A DNA stretch of 64,000 nt. Origin: Flavobacteriales bacterium. GTDB lineage: Bacteria; Bacteroidota; Bacteroidia; Flavobacteriales; CAJXXR01. A program made the translations under genes and the position numbers. Positions 8,609-17,815 of this stretch are shown piece after piece. Each line of letters starts with the position of its first letter. Position 1 is the stretch's first letter. The stretch spans positions 1 through 64,000 of the forward strand of contig JAOAQX010000005.1 of assembly GCA_025210805.1 (NCBI GenBank), written 5' to 3'. The notes below the pieces were generated by a model. The model ran no database searches and was not told the DNA's origin. It saw only the letters and a list, made by a program, of their open reading frames with translations.

Positions 8609-8649
8609 AGTTTTTAGGCTAAAATAGCTAAAAAATATAAATCCACAAT

Positions 8650-8940
8650 CTACAAATGCCTATTTGTATCCATAGACTGGTGTAAAACACGAATAATGAG
8701 AATACAATCAGGAGTTTCTTTCAGGATAATGCGATGTTTTTGGATGGTGTAAGTTTTATATGAAACATTACCCTTTTTGAGTTTCTTGAACATAACATTT
8801 TGAATGTTATGGAAAGATTGACTTATTTGTTGAGCGTATTTGTCGGCTTGTCCGATTCCCCAATTTTCAAATGTGTAAAGCCAAATGTTTTTTAAATCTG
8901 CTATTGCAAGACTGGTGATTTCAACCTTTTACTTATTCAT
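8650..8940 (-). pseudogene. parE: ParE/RelE-family toxin, interrupted by a stop at codon 4
   Basis: The minus-strand frame begins ATG AAT AAG TAA: a start codon overlapping the antitoxin stop (ATGA), then a stop at codon 4 (8929-8931). The frame is otherwise open for 92 more codons and reads as a ParE toxin: VEITSLAIADLKNIWLYTFE near the N-terminus, GQADKYAQQI, and the family ending ILIIRVLHQSMDTNRHL. Many ParE proteins start MNKYK, so the stop probably replaced a Tyr codon (TAT or TAC to TAA). No in-frame ATG, GTG or TTG lies between the stop and M50, so full toxin would need readthrough. It therefore looks like a toxin silenced by one point mutation. ParE toxins poison DNA gyrase. Confidence 0.8.
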
Positions 8941-9188
8941 TTGTTTAGCGTATCATGTCTTAATTCTTTAAAAAAGACATCAATATCAAAATCTTTAACA
9001 ATTCCGCTTTCTTCCCCTAGTTTTACGGCTTCCCAAAAAGCTTTTTCTTTTCGTTCTTCTTCTCGTAATTCAGAAAGTTTATTAAAAATAATAAGTTGGT
9101 TCTCTTGAGATAAAGAAGCTAAACGCTCAAAAAAATCATTTTTATCTACATTTAATGCATACATGCTTACAGTATTTAGAGTTTTCAT
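8937..9188 (-). CDS. parD: ParD-type antitoxin
   Basis: An 83-residue protein upstream of, and overlapping by ATGA, the ParE-like frame. The N-terminal part (about 10-48) is helical and would dimerise and bind DNA. The C-terminal part, KAFWEAVKLGEESGIVKDFD followed by FFKELR, resembles the toxin-wrapping tail of ParD-like antitoxins (GxxSGxxxxFDxxxFLxEL). Gene order and overlap are typical of parDE. It appears intact although its toxin partner is interrupted. A 7-bp inverted repeat upstream is a likely binding site for self-repression. Confidence 0.7.
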   Translation of the reverse strand: MKTLNTVSMYALNVDKNDFFERLASLSQENQLIIFNKLSELREEERKEKAFWEAVKLGEESGIVKDFDIDVFFKELRHDTLNK

Positions 9189-9203
9189 AGTGCGTTGTTG
9201 TTT

Positions 9204-9220
9204 AGTATCACTATGATACT
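9204..9220 (-). promoter_or_regulatory. Putative parDE operator (inverted repeat)
   Basis: A perfect 7-bp inverted repeat AGTATCA-CTA-TGATACT lies 16 bases upstream of the parD start codon. On the minus strand a TTGACA directly abuts it. Toxin-antitoxin promoters are normally repressed through such palindromes. Operator function is inferred. Confidence 0.5.
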
Positions 9221-9282
9221 GTCAAAATTACGGAAAATTCACTAATTTTTTCATATTGAACAAGTAATGGTATTATTTGCAT

Positions 9283-9309
9283 AAAAAAAGCTCACTAAAA
9301 AGTGAGCTT
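9283..9309 (-). terminator. Terminator of the porU-porV-ispF run
   Basis: A 9-bp perfect stem (AAGCTCACT / AGTGAGCTT) with a 3-base loop is followed by seven T on the minus strand, 25 bases beyond the ispF stop. Confidence 0.85.
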
Positions 9310-9333
9310 ATAATTTTTGACATCAGGAAAAGA

Positions 9334-9825
9334 TTATCCAAAAAGAAGCACGGTAGCATAAGCTGAAACGCCTTCTTTTCTTCCTTCAAATCCTAGTTTT
9401 TCTGTTGTTGTTGCTTTTACAGAAACATCTCGGAGTGGTATGGAAAGTATTTCTGAGATTATTTTACGCATTTCTGGAATATAGGGCTTTATTTTCGGAC
9501 TTTGTAAAGCCACAGTCGCATCTATATTTCCTATTTCGAAATCTTCTTCTTTTAGTAATTTTGCTACGTCTTTTAAGAGAATTTTACTGTCAATCCCTTT
9601 GTATGCAGGATCTGTATCAGGAAAATGTGTTCCAATATCTCCTAAAGCTGCAGCACCTAATAATGCGTCACAAATGGTATGGAGTAGGACATCTGCGTCT
9701 GAATGACCTACAGCTCCTTTGTCATGATCTATTTTTAAACCTCCAAGCCAAAAGTCATAACCCTCTGCAAGCTGGTGAACATCATAACCAAAACCTACTC
9801 TCATTTTTGCTTTTTTTTCACTCAT
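9334..9825 (-). CDS. ispF: 2-C-methyl-D-erythritol 2,4-cyclodiphosphate synthase
   Basis: A 163-residue enzyme of the non-mevalonate isoprenoid pathway; it cyclises CDP-methylerythritol 2-phosphate with loss of CMP and works as a trimer. Diagnostic motifs are GFGYDVHQL near the N-terminus (zinc-binding Asp and His), HSDADVLLHTICDALLGAAA with the third zinc ligand, GDIGTHFPD, and FEGRKEGVSAYATVLL at the C-terminus. The length is normal. It starts 11 bp after the porV stop, so it should be cotranscribed with porV. The link is probably only positional. Confidence 0.95.
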   Translation of the reverse strand: MSEKKAKMRVGFGYDVHQLAEGYDFWLGGLKIDHDKGAVGHSDADVLLHTICDALLGAAALGDIGTHFPDTDPAYKGIDSKILLKDVAKLLKEEDFEIGNIDATVALQSPKIKPYIPEMRKIISEILSIPLRDVSVKATTTEKLGFEGRKEGVSAYATVLLFG

Positions 9826-9836
9826 ACCTGTTTAGA

Positions 9837-11090
9837 CTATTTTTTGTCTTTTTTATCCTTCTTATCATCTTTTTTCTTGTTGTCTTTCTTCTGATTTTTT
9901 TCTTTCAGAGAAGAACCTTTTCGAGAGTTCTGTTCTTCTTCAGAAGGAGCGTTTGACATAAAGGCATCTATGTCTATTCCAAGTGAGAAACGAAGGGTAC
10001 TTTTTAGTGGGTGTTGGTTATTGGTTAAGGTAAACAAATAAGCCATGTCTAAGCTTGCTTTTTGAAGTTTGATTCCTAAACCTGCACTCATATATTGACG
10101 ATTACCTTTTATTGGGTCTTCGTAGAAATAACCTGCTCTAAATGCAAATTGGTTGTTATACCAATATTCCATTCCAATACTAAAATTGATTTCTTGGAAT
10201 TCATTTTCACCTTCTGGCGAGTCATTAAATGAGCGGAAGATTCCGTCTACAACAGATAATTGACGAATTTCTTCGTTCTTTTTTGTATCAAACTGCGGGG
10301 TTGGTACTAAAAGTTTTGTCATTTCTCCACTTATAGAGAATCGGTTGAATTTATCAATATCCATGTGTAATCCTGCTCCTAATCTCATAAGTGCTGGCAT
10401 GAATTCACTTTGAGCATCATCATCCGTATATTTTATTTTCCCTCCTAAGTTGGAAATATTCAATCCTGCTGTAACAACACCATCTTTTCCTGCTAAGTCA
10501 ATTTTTTTAGATTTATAGAAAAATCCGATATCAGCAGAAAGAGAATTTGCAGGAACATAAATTGTCCCATCAAGAGAACTATTTGCTCCAGAGGCAAGGT
10601 CAGACCTTAAATATCTTAATACCACACCGGCTGAAAAACGACGTGAAAGCTGCAATCCATATCCTACATCCAGAGCCAATTCTGCTGGGTAAAACTGTGT
10701 TGGAGCATCATCTTGGTGTTGTCTGAAATTTACTTCTCCTAAAGAAAAATATTTAAAGCTAAAGTTTAGTGTAGAACGATTATCAGGCTTATAAAAAAAG
10801 TCAATATTTGAGATAAATACATCATTAACCAATTGAGAAAGCCAAGGTGAATAACTTACCGAAGCTCCCATTTTCTTTTTGAGGAAAGCAGATTTTGCAA
10901 CATTCCAATACATACTATTTGCATCTGGCAAGGTAGCAACTCCTTGGTCTCCCATAGACGCTCCACGGGCATCAGGAGAGATTAATAAATAAGGAACAGC
11001 AGTAGAAACTACATTTACTTTATCTTGGGCAAATGCTGTGGTGCTTGTAAGTAAAGCTGCCACGGCTATATTTTTAATGATTTTTTTCAT
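9837..11090 (-). CDS. porV: T9SS outer-membrane shuttle protein PorV (LptO)
   Basis: A 417-residue outer-membrane beta-barrel (signal peptide to about residue 21, TAFAQ). PorV picks up T9SS cargo from the SprA translocon and delivers it to the PorU sortase. The family hallmark after the signal peptide is visible: ISPDARGASMGDQGVATLPD and MYWNVAKSAFL. The barrel ends near LRFSLGIDIDAF. An unusual hydrophilic tail of ~40 residues follows, rich in Lys and Asp (KKDNKKKDDKKDKKDKK), which typical PorV proteins lack. It lies 213 bp downstream of porU in the known porU-porV order. Confidence 0.93.
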   Translation of the reverse strand: MKKIIKNIAVAALLTSTTAFAQDKVNVVSTAVPYLLISPDARGASMGDQGVATLPDANSMYWNVAKSAFLKKKMGASVSYSPWLSQLVNDVFISNIDFFYKPDNRSTLNFSFKYFSLGEVNFRQHQDDAPTQFYPAELALDVGYGLQLSRRFSAGVVLRYLRSDLASGANSSLDGTIYVPANSLSADIGFFYKSKKIDLAGKDGVVTAGLNISNLGGKIKYTDDDAQSEFMPALMRLGAGLHMDIDKFNRFSISGEMTKLLVPTPQFDTKKNEEIRQLSVVDGIFRSFNDSPEGENEFQEINFSIGMEYWYNNQFAFRAGYFYEDPIKGNRQYMSAGLGIKLQKASLDMAYLFTLTNNQHPLKSTLRFSLGIDIDAFMSNAPSEEEQNSRKGSSLKEKNQKKDNKKKDDKKDKKDKK

Positions 11091-11104
11091 TGGTCTTTTC
11101 TAAT

Positions 11105-11130
11105 TTACTTTAAAGTAACGCGCAAATTTA
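11105..11130 (-). promoter_or_regulatory. Possible separate porV promoter and palindrome
   Basis: TAAATTTG on the minus strand (11123-11130) matches the -7 box TAnnTTTG, 33 bases before the porV start. Between them is a perfect 14-base palindrome TTACTTTAAAGTAA (11105-11118). No clear -33 TTG is seen. PorV may have its own promoter in addition to reading from porU. Confidence 0.4.
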
Positions 11131-11303
11131 TGTTTTATTTTTACGATTTTTACTTTTTTGTTTTATAATAGGAAATCTTGATTTCAGTTTGATCTCAAAT
11201 AAAATCCTCAAGAAGGATTAGAAATCAGTATTTACTCATCTGTTTTGAAATTTATATCAAATACAAATATAAGCTTTTACTGATAAGCTTTTCCTTTTTT
11301 CGA

Positions 11304-14300
11304 CTAACGAACTAATACCAATCTTTCTGTTTTGTATTCACTTATCCCAGATTTGGAGCTTTGAATACTCAGGCGATAAAGATACATTCCACTACCCAAT
11401 TCTACTCCAGACGAGGTGGTTCCGTTCCAAGAAAACTCTTGATTGAGTACGGCAGGCGCATCACTAATGTCTTTTGAAAATTCGGCGACTCGTCTTCCCT
11501 GTAAATCATAGATAGATAAGTTTACCTGAATATCTTGCCCGTACAAATTGTGCTGAAAACTAAAATGAGTGTTTCCTTGCATAGGGTTGGGATAATTAAA
11601 GAGATCTGTAATAATAGATGTGGCATCGTCCACTACTTGGAATTCAATAGTTTTTTTACTGGAGTTATTATAAGTATCCCAGGCTTTTAAAGAAAGTGTA
11701 TGAAGTCCGTTTTCTAAATTATAAAGTGGGTAATTAACGGTTCCTGCTCTAAAATCTCCATTTGTAGCTTCATAAAAGTTATTGAGTATAATCGGTTTTG
11801 CACTTTGCTCGTCTATAATTGCAGTAATATCATGCCCAATTCCGAGTCCTACGGTATTGATTCCATTTTCATCAAAGAGTTGTGCAAATATTGCTGAATT
11901 ATGAGTAACCATTCCTCCATCAATAAAGGTAGAATCATTCATAAATAAAGAAATATCGGGACCTTCATTGTCTTCGGCAGGGTTTGGATTTACGCCTCCC
12001 ACATAAGCAGTGGTGTCATATCCAAAGGCTTCTTCATCTGATAATTTTGCAAATAGTTGTACTTTTCCTTTCCCCATATCAAGATTGATATCTTTTGGAA
12101 CTACAAAGGATATTTTAAAATCTCCATTTTTTATTGGTGCGTTCCCTTTGAAGATGATATTTTTTTGTGTTAGGAAATTCACCGGAGGAACATTCAAATT
12201 ATCATTTCTAAGGGTTTTTTCTGTCTGCCTTTTATCAAAAACAGTAATGGATGCTATTCCATTCTGAATAATTTTATTGTCATTGATATCAGTTAAAATA
12301 CCTTCGAGGCTTACCTTTTCCAGTGCTTTAATTGTATCGGCAGATGCATTGCTAATATCTTGATTGTTGATTTTAGTAAGACGCATTTTATTTTTTGGAA
12401 ATTTAAGTCTTACGGCTGGGTCTCCTATGAGAATAAAACGTCTTCTGTTGTGTTTGGTAGTTCCATTTTTGATTTGATAAAGCAATTCCCCTACGGTATA
12501 TTGTTTTCCTACTGTAGTGTCTATTTTCCCTAAATGATTATAGAATACTCTTGATAAATTCTCGGCATCACCAATTCCTATCGCTCTTGTTGTGGTAAGT
12601 AAAGCTATGGCACCACCATTGGGGTTGAGTGCTACATATTCTCCTGCTGAAACTCTGTTTGGATCGTCATAGCGTGTAAATTCACAAGTGGTTGTTATAA
12701 AAAGAGGAAGTTCTTTTTCGTTAGTCCAGCTGTTGATATCATCAATATTCAAAATTCTTTCACTTGCCCAACCTTTTTCTCCTCCGTGTCCGTAATAGTG
12801 TACAATTAAGGCACCACCATCTACTGCTTTTTGAATTTCGTTTTCTACATCTGGATATCTTTGTCCACCTACGGAGTTGATTTGTTTATAAGCATCAGCG
12901 TAAATTTTATTGACATTGATTCCCGGATTTTTCTGTTGATATTTCTCTATTGCTTGGTCTGCTCCTAGAGCCAATAAGCGTTCCCAGTTTTCGTTTTGAT
13001 CTACATCATCAGCAACAAGGGCAACTTTTGTTTGCCACTCACCTTGGTTCTCTTTAGCTTCATATCGTTTTATTTTTCGAACGGCATCTTGTGCTTCTTG
13101 TTTATTCCTTACAATTAATCGCCCTATAGGAATATCAATAAAATTATTCACTGTTGAAAGCGCTCCGCCATCATTATCATCGAGTAAAGCAAAATAATCA
13201 TCAGTAGCATCGGTAACTTTCACTGTAAAATAATTTGGGTTTGATATATAAGTAGGAACAAAGTCAGACTGGAAACCATGGATGGATTTAAAGTCATAAC
13301 TGGCATCTCCAAAAAATAGAATACCTTTTGGAAGTGTTTTTGAAGTTTTATTACGCACATAGAGCATGTGTATAAAGTTTCTTAAAGCAGTGGGATCTTT
13401 CGTTCCCGAAGAAAATTCATTATAAATATCAAACACATTTACGGCAACACCATTATAGTTATGTGTTTCTTTTCTATAGTTTACTAAGTCTATTGCTTGA
13501 TCTTTCCAGTTAGGATGATAAATCACCACATAGTCCGTTTGTTCTATTTGGTGTAAGTTTTGGTTCGGAATTTCTTGAATAGCTTCAATAGAATAAGTAT
13601 TACTATTATTGAACACTGCAAAAGATTGTAGTTTATTACTCCCAGAAAAGATTTTTTGATTCTGAATTTCTAGATCCTGAATATTGTTTTGATCACTTAT
13701 TTGCCAAATCCTATAGTTATTTCCTAATACCTGATAATTTACTCCATTTGCAATTTGTCTTTGGTCTTTGTTTGAAAAAGTGAATTGCTTATTATAATAC
13801 TGTAGTTGTTCTTTAAACTCTAAACTAATTTTATCTAGGTAAGCAATGGCTCCCACTTGTCCTTTTTTATCATAAGCGATATCAAAAGATAATTTATTAT
13901 TGTTTAGAATAACGTTTTCTGTTTTGAAACGATAGACTCCTTCTCCACTGTCATCTAAATTTTTAGAAATACCCAAACTCATCTTAACTGCCCCATTCTC
14001 TAAGAGATCAATGGTGGTTTCCCCATTGCTTCTTGCCAGCCCGTGTAAATTTATTCGTACAGGAGTATTGGTTGTTCTATTATTATTTCCAACATCAAAA
14101 CTTAGTTTTGAAACAGCTTCTAGACGTTCTCCTAGCCATTTCCTTCCCGAGTGTTTTGGGTTGTATAGTTCATTTTCATGTGCATATAAAAAATCATACT
14201 CACTGAGTGTTGTATTGCTGTTTTGAAAATTTGACTTTGGAATTCTTTTTCCATCTACTCCTTCAAATTTCAGAAAATAATACGCTGTGGTATCATAAAA

Positions 14301-15095
14301 GTGATTTTCGTAAGTATAATAATTACTTGTTGTATCAAATTTCCAATCATGTAAACCATTACTATAGAAAAGCACATAGTCATTTGCATCAAAACTATTG
14401 TCGTTTCCATCCACTACCTCTATCGCCATTTCTTCTAAGCCAAAAGGTAATTCTGGAGTTAGAAATTCATTGAGCATCCCTTGATGATTCCCATAAATTT
14501 TTAGTTTTTGTGGCTCAATTGTGTTTAGGTCAATTCCTGCACTCTGAAGTTTAGTTCCTGTTATTTTATATACCCCTTTTCTACTCGCAGCAATTTTATA
14601 GACAGATCCATCTTTTAGCGGACTATTATTAGGATAGTTCCAAGTAGCCACTTTTTTAGTAAAAAGACGGTTTTTTTTAAAGTGTATATGAAACTTAATT
14701 TCCGATATTTTTTGTTCTTCAAATATTCCAGGAAAACTTACAAAAAGGTACGATTGTTGATTTTGATACCCAGTTTGCCATTTTAACTTAAAATTTTCAC
14801 GAGTCGAAATTAACTTCTTTTCATTTGGAAGTAAATTTTTTGTTTCTAAAATTTCGAAAGTAACATTTTCTACATTTTGCCCTTTTTTAAGCTCAATTTT
14901 ATGAGTGAAGTAAGGTGTTTTTCTTAAATAATGAGAGGCATTTTTATGATAAATAACAGTGTCGTTATAGTTGTTTATATCTATAAAACCATTTGTTTGC
15001 CAATGTATTGAGAATGCACTTTCTTCTGTTTGAGCAAAAGCTAAACAAGAAAATGCTAGAAAAAAACTGAATAAAATTTTCTTTAGATACAACAT
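11304..15095 (-). CDS. porU: T9SS C-terminal signal peptidase/sortase PorU
   Basis: A 1263-residue gingipain-like (C25) cysteine peptidase acting on the outer surface with PorV: it removes the sorting domain of T9SS cargo and links it to surface A-LPS. A signal peptide covers about residues 1-21. The catalytic dyad is visible as H770 in VHYYGHGGEKGW and C804 in FITTTCEFTRYDDP, spaced 34 residues as in gingipains. The C-terminus is itself a T9SS-type domain (NYPNPMQGNTHFSF, then ELGSGMYLYRL, ending ERLVLVR); PorU of other species keeps this domain uncleaved. Upstream it faces porP across 132 bp. Confidence 0.95.
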   Translation of the reverse strand: MLYLKKILFSFFLAFSCLAFAQTEESAFSIHWQTNGFIDINNYNDTVIYHKNASHYLRKTPYFTHKIELKKGQNVENVTFEILETKNLLPNEKKLISTRENFKLKWQTGYQNQQSYLFVSFPGIFEEQKISEIKFHIHFKKNRLFTKKVATWNYPNNSPLKDGSVYKIAASRKGVYKITGTKLQSAGIDLNTIEPQKLKIYGNHQGMLNEFLTPELPFGLEEMAIEVVDGNDNSFDANDYVLFYSNGLHDWKFDTTSNYYTYENHFYDTTAYYFLKFEGVDGKRIPKSNFQNSNTTLSEYDFLYAHENELYNPKHSGRKWLGERLEAVSKLSFDVGNNNRTTNTPVRINLHGLARSNGETTIDLLENGAVKMSLGISKNLDDSGEGVYRFKTENVILNNNKLSFDIAYDKKGQVGAIAYLDKISLEFKEQLQYYNKQFTFSNKDQRQIANGVNYQVLGNNYRIWQISDQNNIQDLEIQNQKIFSGSNKLQSFAVFNNSNTYSIEAIQEIPNQNLHQIEQTDYVVIYHPNWKDQAIDLVNYRKETHNYNGVAVNVFDIYNEFSSGTKDPTALRNFIHMLYVRNKTSKTLPKGILFFGDASYDFKSIHGFQSDFVPTYISNPNYFTVKVTDATDDYFALLDDNDGGALSTVNNFIDIPIGRLIVRNKQEAQDAVRKIKRYEAKENQGEWQTKVALVADDVDQNENWERLLALGADQAIEKYQQKNPGINVNKIYADAYKQINSVGGQRYPDVENEIQKAVDGGALIVHYYGHGGEKGWASERILNIDDINSWTNEKELPLFITTTCEFTRYDDPNRVSAGEYVALNPNGGAIALLTTTRAIGIGDAENLSRVFYNHLGKIDTTVGKQYTVGELLYQIKNGTTKHNRRRFILIGDPAVRLKFPKNKMRLTKINNQDISNASADTIKALEKVSLEGILTDINDNKIIQNGIASITVFDKRQTEKTLRNDNLNVPPVNFLTQKNIIFKGNAPIKNGDFKISFVVPKDINLDMGKGKVQLFAKLSDEEAFGYDTTAYVGGVNPNPAEDNEGPDISLFMNDSTFIDGGMVTHNSAIFAQLFDENGINTVGLGIGHDITAIIDEQSAKPIILNNFYEATNGDFRAGTVNYPLYNLENGLHTLSLKAWDTYNNSSKKTIEFQVVDDATSIITDLFNYPNPMQGNTHFSFQHNLYGQDIQVNLSIYDLQGRRVAEFSKDISDAPAVLNQEFSWNGTTSSGVELGSGMYLYRLSIQSSKSGISEYKTERLVLVR

Positions 15096-15157
15096 AATAT
15101 TTTCGCTATTTAGTCAGAAAATGTTTTTGAATAGAACAATATTAAAACTAAATATCC

Positions 15158-15173
15158 AATACAAAATTGTATT
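15158..15173. promoter_or_regulatory. Inverted repeat between divergent porU and porP
   Basis: AATACAA-AA-TTGTATT, a 7-bp perfect inverted repeat, sits near the middle of the 132-bp region between the two T9SS operons. It could bind a regulator acting on both, but no other evidence supports this. Confidence 0.3.
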
Positions 15174-15227
15174 TCGGTAACAAAAACTTAAAAATAATTT
15201 GTATAATTGTGAAGTGAAAATAAAGAA

Positions 15228-16253
15228 ATGATGGCAAGACAAAAGAATCTTTTTTTCCTTACCGTATTATTTTGTTATATGTTTTTTGGATCTGCTCAAG
15301 CACAAGATCCTGGTTTTTCGCAGTTTTATGCGAATCCTTTATATCTAAATCCAGCATTGGCTGGGGCGGGAGGATGTCCAAAAATTCATGTAAATGTACG
15401 AGACCAATGGCCGAGTCTCCAAGGAACTTTTATTACCAATAGTGTATCTTATGATAAACACCTTCCAGAAATTAATAGTGGATGGGGTTTTCAAGTTCTG
15501 TACGATAATGCAGGTTTAGGATTTTTAAACACGGTGAATGCAAATTTGATGTATTCTTACCAATTGAAAATTAACAAAAAGTATTATGCACTTTTTGGTG
15601 CGCGTCTTGGGATGCATTCTCGCTTCATTGACAAAAGTCAACTACTATTCCCAGATCAACTCTCTAAAAAAGGAGTGGTACTTGAAAGTAGTCAAGATTT
15701 GAATAATATCAACGATTCTAAAATCACAGAAGATATTGGTCTTGGTGGAATCTTTTATGCAGATATCTTTTTTGTAGGATACTCTGTAGATCACCTTACA
15801 CAACCAATCACCTCTTTTTTAAAGGATTTTGATCAGCAAAATAAACAGTTTAATGCTTCGGGAAGATTACCGATGAAACACACTGTGCATGGAGGAGCGA
15901 ATTTTTCAGTTTCTGGAAACAAAAGAAAAGGATTGATAGGAGATGGTCCATTTATGACCGCAGGTTTTGTTTATCAAAATCAAGGTGCGGCTGACCAATT
16001 TAATATCGGACTTTCCTTGACCAACAAAAGTATCTCAGGAGGATTATGGTATAGAACTACTTCAGAAAATTCTGACGCAGTAATTGCTATACTTGGTTAC
16101 TCATGGAGAAACTTAAAAATAGGGTATTCTTATGATATCACCATCTCAGAACTGAACCGTTCTGGAGGGGCTCATGAACTATCTGTAAGAATTCAATTAC
16201 CATGTAAGGAGAAAGTAAGAAAGATACAACCGCTTACTTGTCCGATTTTTTAA
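15228..16253 (+). CDS. porP: T9SS PorP/SprF family outer-membrane protein
   Basis: A 341-residue beta-barrel with a signal peptide ending near residue 26 (SAQAQ). The family hallmark follows at once: GFSQFYANPLYLNPALAGA. The rest alternates short strands to a barrel end (GGAHELSVRIQLPC). PorP/SprF proteins help anchor or export T9SS type B cargo and the gliding adhesin. The usual places for such genes are before gldK or beside an sprB-like adhesin; here it stands between porU and gldJ, 40 bp from gldJ and probably cotranscribed with it. Which paralogue it is cannot be settled by eye. Confidence 0.88.
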   Translation: MMARQKNLFFLTVLFCYMFFGSAQAQDPGFSQFYANPLYLNPALAGAGGCPKIHVNVRDQWPSLQGTFITNSVSYDKHLPEINSGWGFQVLYDNAGLGFLNTVNANLMYSYQLKINKKYYALFGARLGMHSRFIDKSQLLFPDQLSKKGVVLESSQDLNNINDSKITEDIGLGGIFYADIFFVGYSVDHLTQPITSFLKDFDQQNKQFNASGRLPMKHTVHGGANFSVSGNKRKGLIGDGPFMTAGFVYQNQGAADQFNIGLSLTNKSISGGLWYRTTSENSDAVIAILGYSWRNLKIGYSYDITISELNRSGGAHELSVRIQLPCKEKVRKIQPLTCPIF

Positions 16254-16293
16254 AAAAGAAAACTGCTAAAAAAAGAAATAAACCCGATATACA

Positions 16294-17784
16294 ATGAAAA
16301 AGAACATTTTTCTAGGATTTATAGCCATTTCAGCCTCAGTATTACTTACTTCTTGTGGAGGTACTAGTAATAGTAAAGTCGTTCATTCTGCCACAGGATG
16401 GCCTGTGAATAACACCGATGCTGGAGGGTTTACTGCCAATTTGAGTACTACACAATACGTTATGCCAGGAATGGTACCTATTGAAGGAGGAACCTTTACA
16501 ATGGGACAAACTACAGATGATTTCCTTGGAGATCATAATATGACACCTCGTCAAGTTTCTGTAGCTTCATTTTTTATGGATGAAACAGAAATTACGAATA
16601 TTTCTTACCGTGAATATCTTTTCTGGTTGAATAGAGTTTACGGAGAGTCGTATCCAGAAGTGTATCGTAATGCTCAACCTGATGAAAACGTATGGAGAGA
16701 AAATCTTGGTTTCAATGAACCAATGATTGATAACTATCTAAATCACCCAGGGTTCAACTATTACCCAGTAGTAGGAGTTAGTTGGAAACAAGCCAATGAT
16801 TATTGTAAATGGCGTACAGATCGTGTAAACGAAAGAATGCTTATTGCAGTAAAAGGTTTGAAGTGGAATAAAGATCAGTTTGATGATGATAACTTCAATA
16901 CAGATGCTTACTTAAACGGAAAATACATTGGTGAGCAGGATAATGGAATCAGAGATTTCCAAAACCCTGATAACCGTGAAGGTCGTCAAGGAAAAATGTC
17001 TGATGGAGTTTTCCAACCAGGTTACCGTCTTCCAACAGAAGCTGAGTGGGAATATGCAGCACTTGGTCTTATCGGGACTTCTGTAGAAGGAAATGTAAAC
17101 CAAGGACGATTCTTTGCAAGAGGAAAAAGTAGAGGTAAAGCAAAAAGACACCTAAGAGTTTCTCATGGTGAAAACAGAGGAGTATTCTTAGCAAACTTCA
17201 AAAGAGGAAAAGGAGATAATATGGGAACTGCAGGATGGTTAAACGATGCTGGTGCACGTACTTCTGAAGTGAAAACATATCCTCCAAATGATTTCGGATT
17301 ATACGATATGGCAGGAAACGTGAACGAATGGGTTCTTGATGTTTACCGTAATGATAGAATGGTTCTTAATGACTTTATGCCTTTCCGTGGAAATGTTTAC
17401 ACAGAGCTTAAAAGAGATGAAGAAGGTTTCGTAGCTGATGTAGATTCTCTAGGTAGAATTGCAAGAGTAGAAACTTCTGATTTCGAGAATAGAACAAACT
17501 ATAGTAAAGCCGATAATAGGAACTTCAAAGATGGTGATCAACAATCATCTATCTATTACGAAAGAGGGGCTTCTGAAGACGGTACTGCACTTGTTTATGA
17601 TGCCAATGCAACTTTGATTAGCAATACTACAAGAGTGTATAAAGGTGGTTCTTGGAAAGATAGAGAATACTGGTTATCTCCAGCTACAAGAAGATTCTTG
17701 GATGAAAACCAAGCAGCTTCTGATATCGGATTCCGTTGTGTAATCGATAGAATGGGATCACAAGCGATTCGTTATATGAAATAA
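16294..17784 (+). CDS. gldJ: Gliding motility/T9SS lipoprotein GldJ
   Basis: A 496-residue lipoprotein. The lipobox LLTSC puts the acylated cysteine at C21. The body is a formylglycine-generating-enzyme (sulfatase-modifying factor) fold: PIEGGTFTMGQT (about 62-73), DETEITN, YRLPTEAEWEYAALG, YDMAGNVNEWVLDVYR and YKGGSWKDREYW, ending DIGFRCVIDRMGS. The SATGW stretch after the lipobox and FRGNVYTELK are typical of GldJ and help separate it from the paralogue GldK; in addition no gldLMN genes follow. GldJ stabilises GldK and is needed for gliding and T9SS secretion in Flavobacterium. It is not expected to be an enzyme. Confidence 0.93.
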   Translation: MKKNIFLGFIAISASVLLTSCGGTSNSKVVHSATGWPVNNTDAGGFTANLSTTQYVMPGMVPIEGGTFTMGQTTDDFLGDHNMTPRQVSVASFFMDETEITNISYREYLFWLNRVYGESYPEVYRNAQPDENVWRENLGFNEPMIDNYLNHPGFNYYPVVGVSWKQANDYCKWRTDRVNERMLIAVKGLKWNKDQFDDDNFNTDAYLNGKYIGEQDNGIRDFQNPDNREGRQGKMSDGVFQPGYRLPTEAEWEYAALGLIGTSVEGNVNQGRFFARGKSRGKAKRHLRVSHGENRGVFLANFKRGKGDNMGTAGWLNDAGARTSEVKTYPPNDFGLYDMAGNVNEWVLDVYRNDRMVLNDFMPFRGNVYTELKRDEEGFVADVDSLGRIARVETSDFENRTNYSKADNRNFKDGDQQSSIYYERGASEDGTALVYDANATLISNTTRVYKGGSWKDREYWLSPATRRFLDENQAASDIGFRCVIDRMGSQAIRYMK

Positions 17785-17815
17785 TTGAACTTTCCTTAGC
17801 GAAAGAATACAAGAT

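Noticed and set aside
9405-9956. 183-codon plus-strand frame opposite ispF and porV
   Set aside because: It is antisense to two well-supported genes, Leu/Phe-rich, and its end mirrors the Lys-rich porV tail. It is a codon-bias shadow.
16294-17784. GldK in place of GldJ
   Set aside because: A PorP-family gene does precede it, as before gldK, but no gldLMN follows, porU is adjacent, and GldJ-type stretches (SATGW, FRGNVYT) are present.
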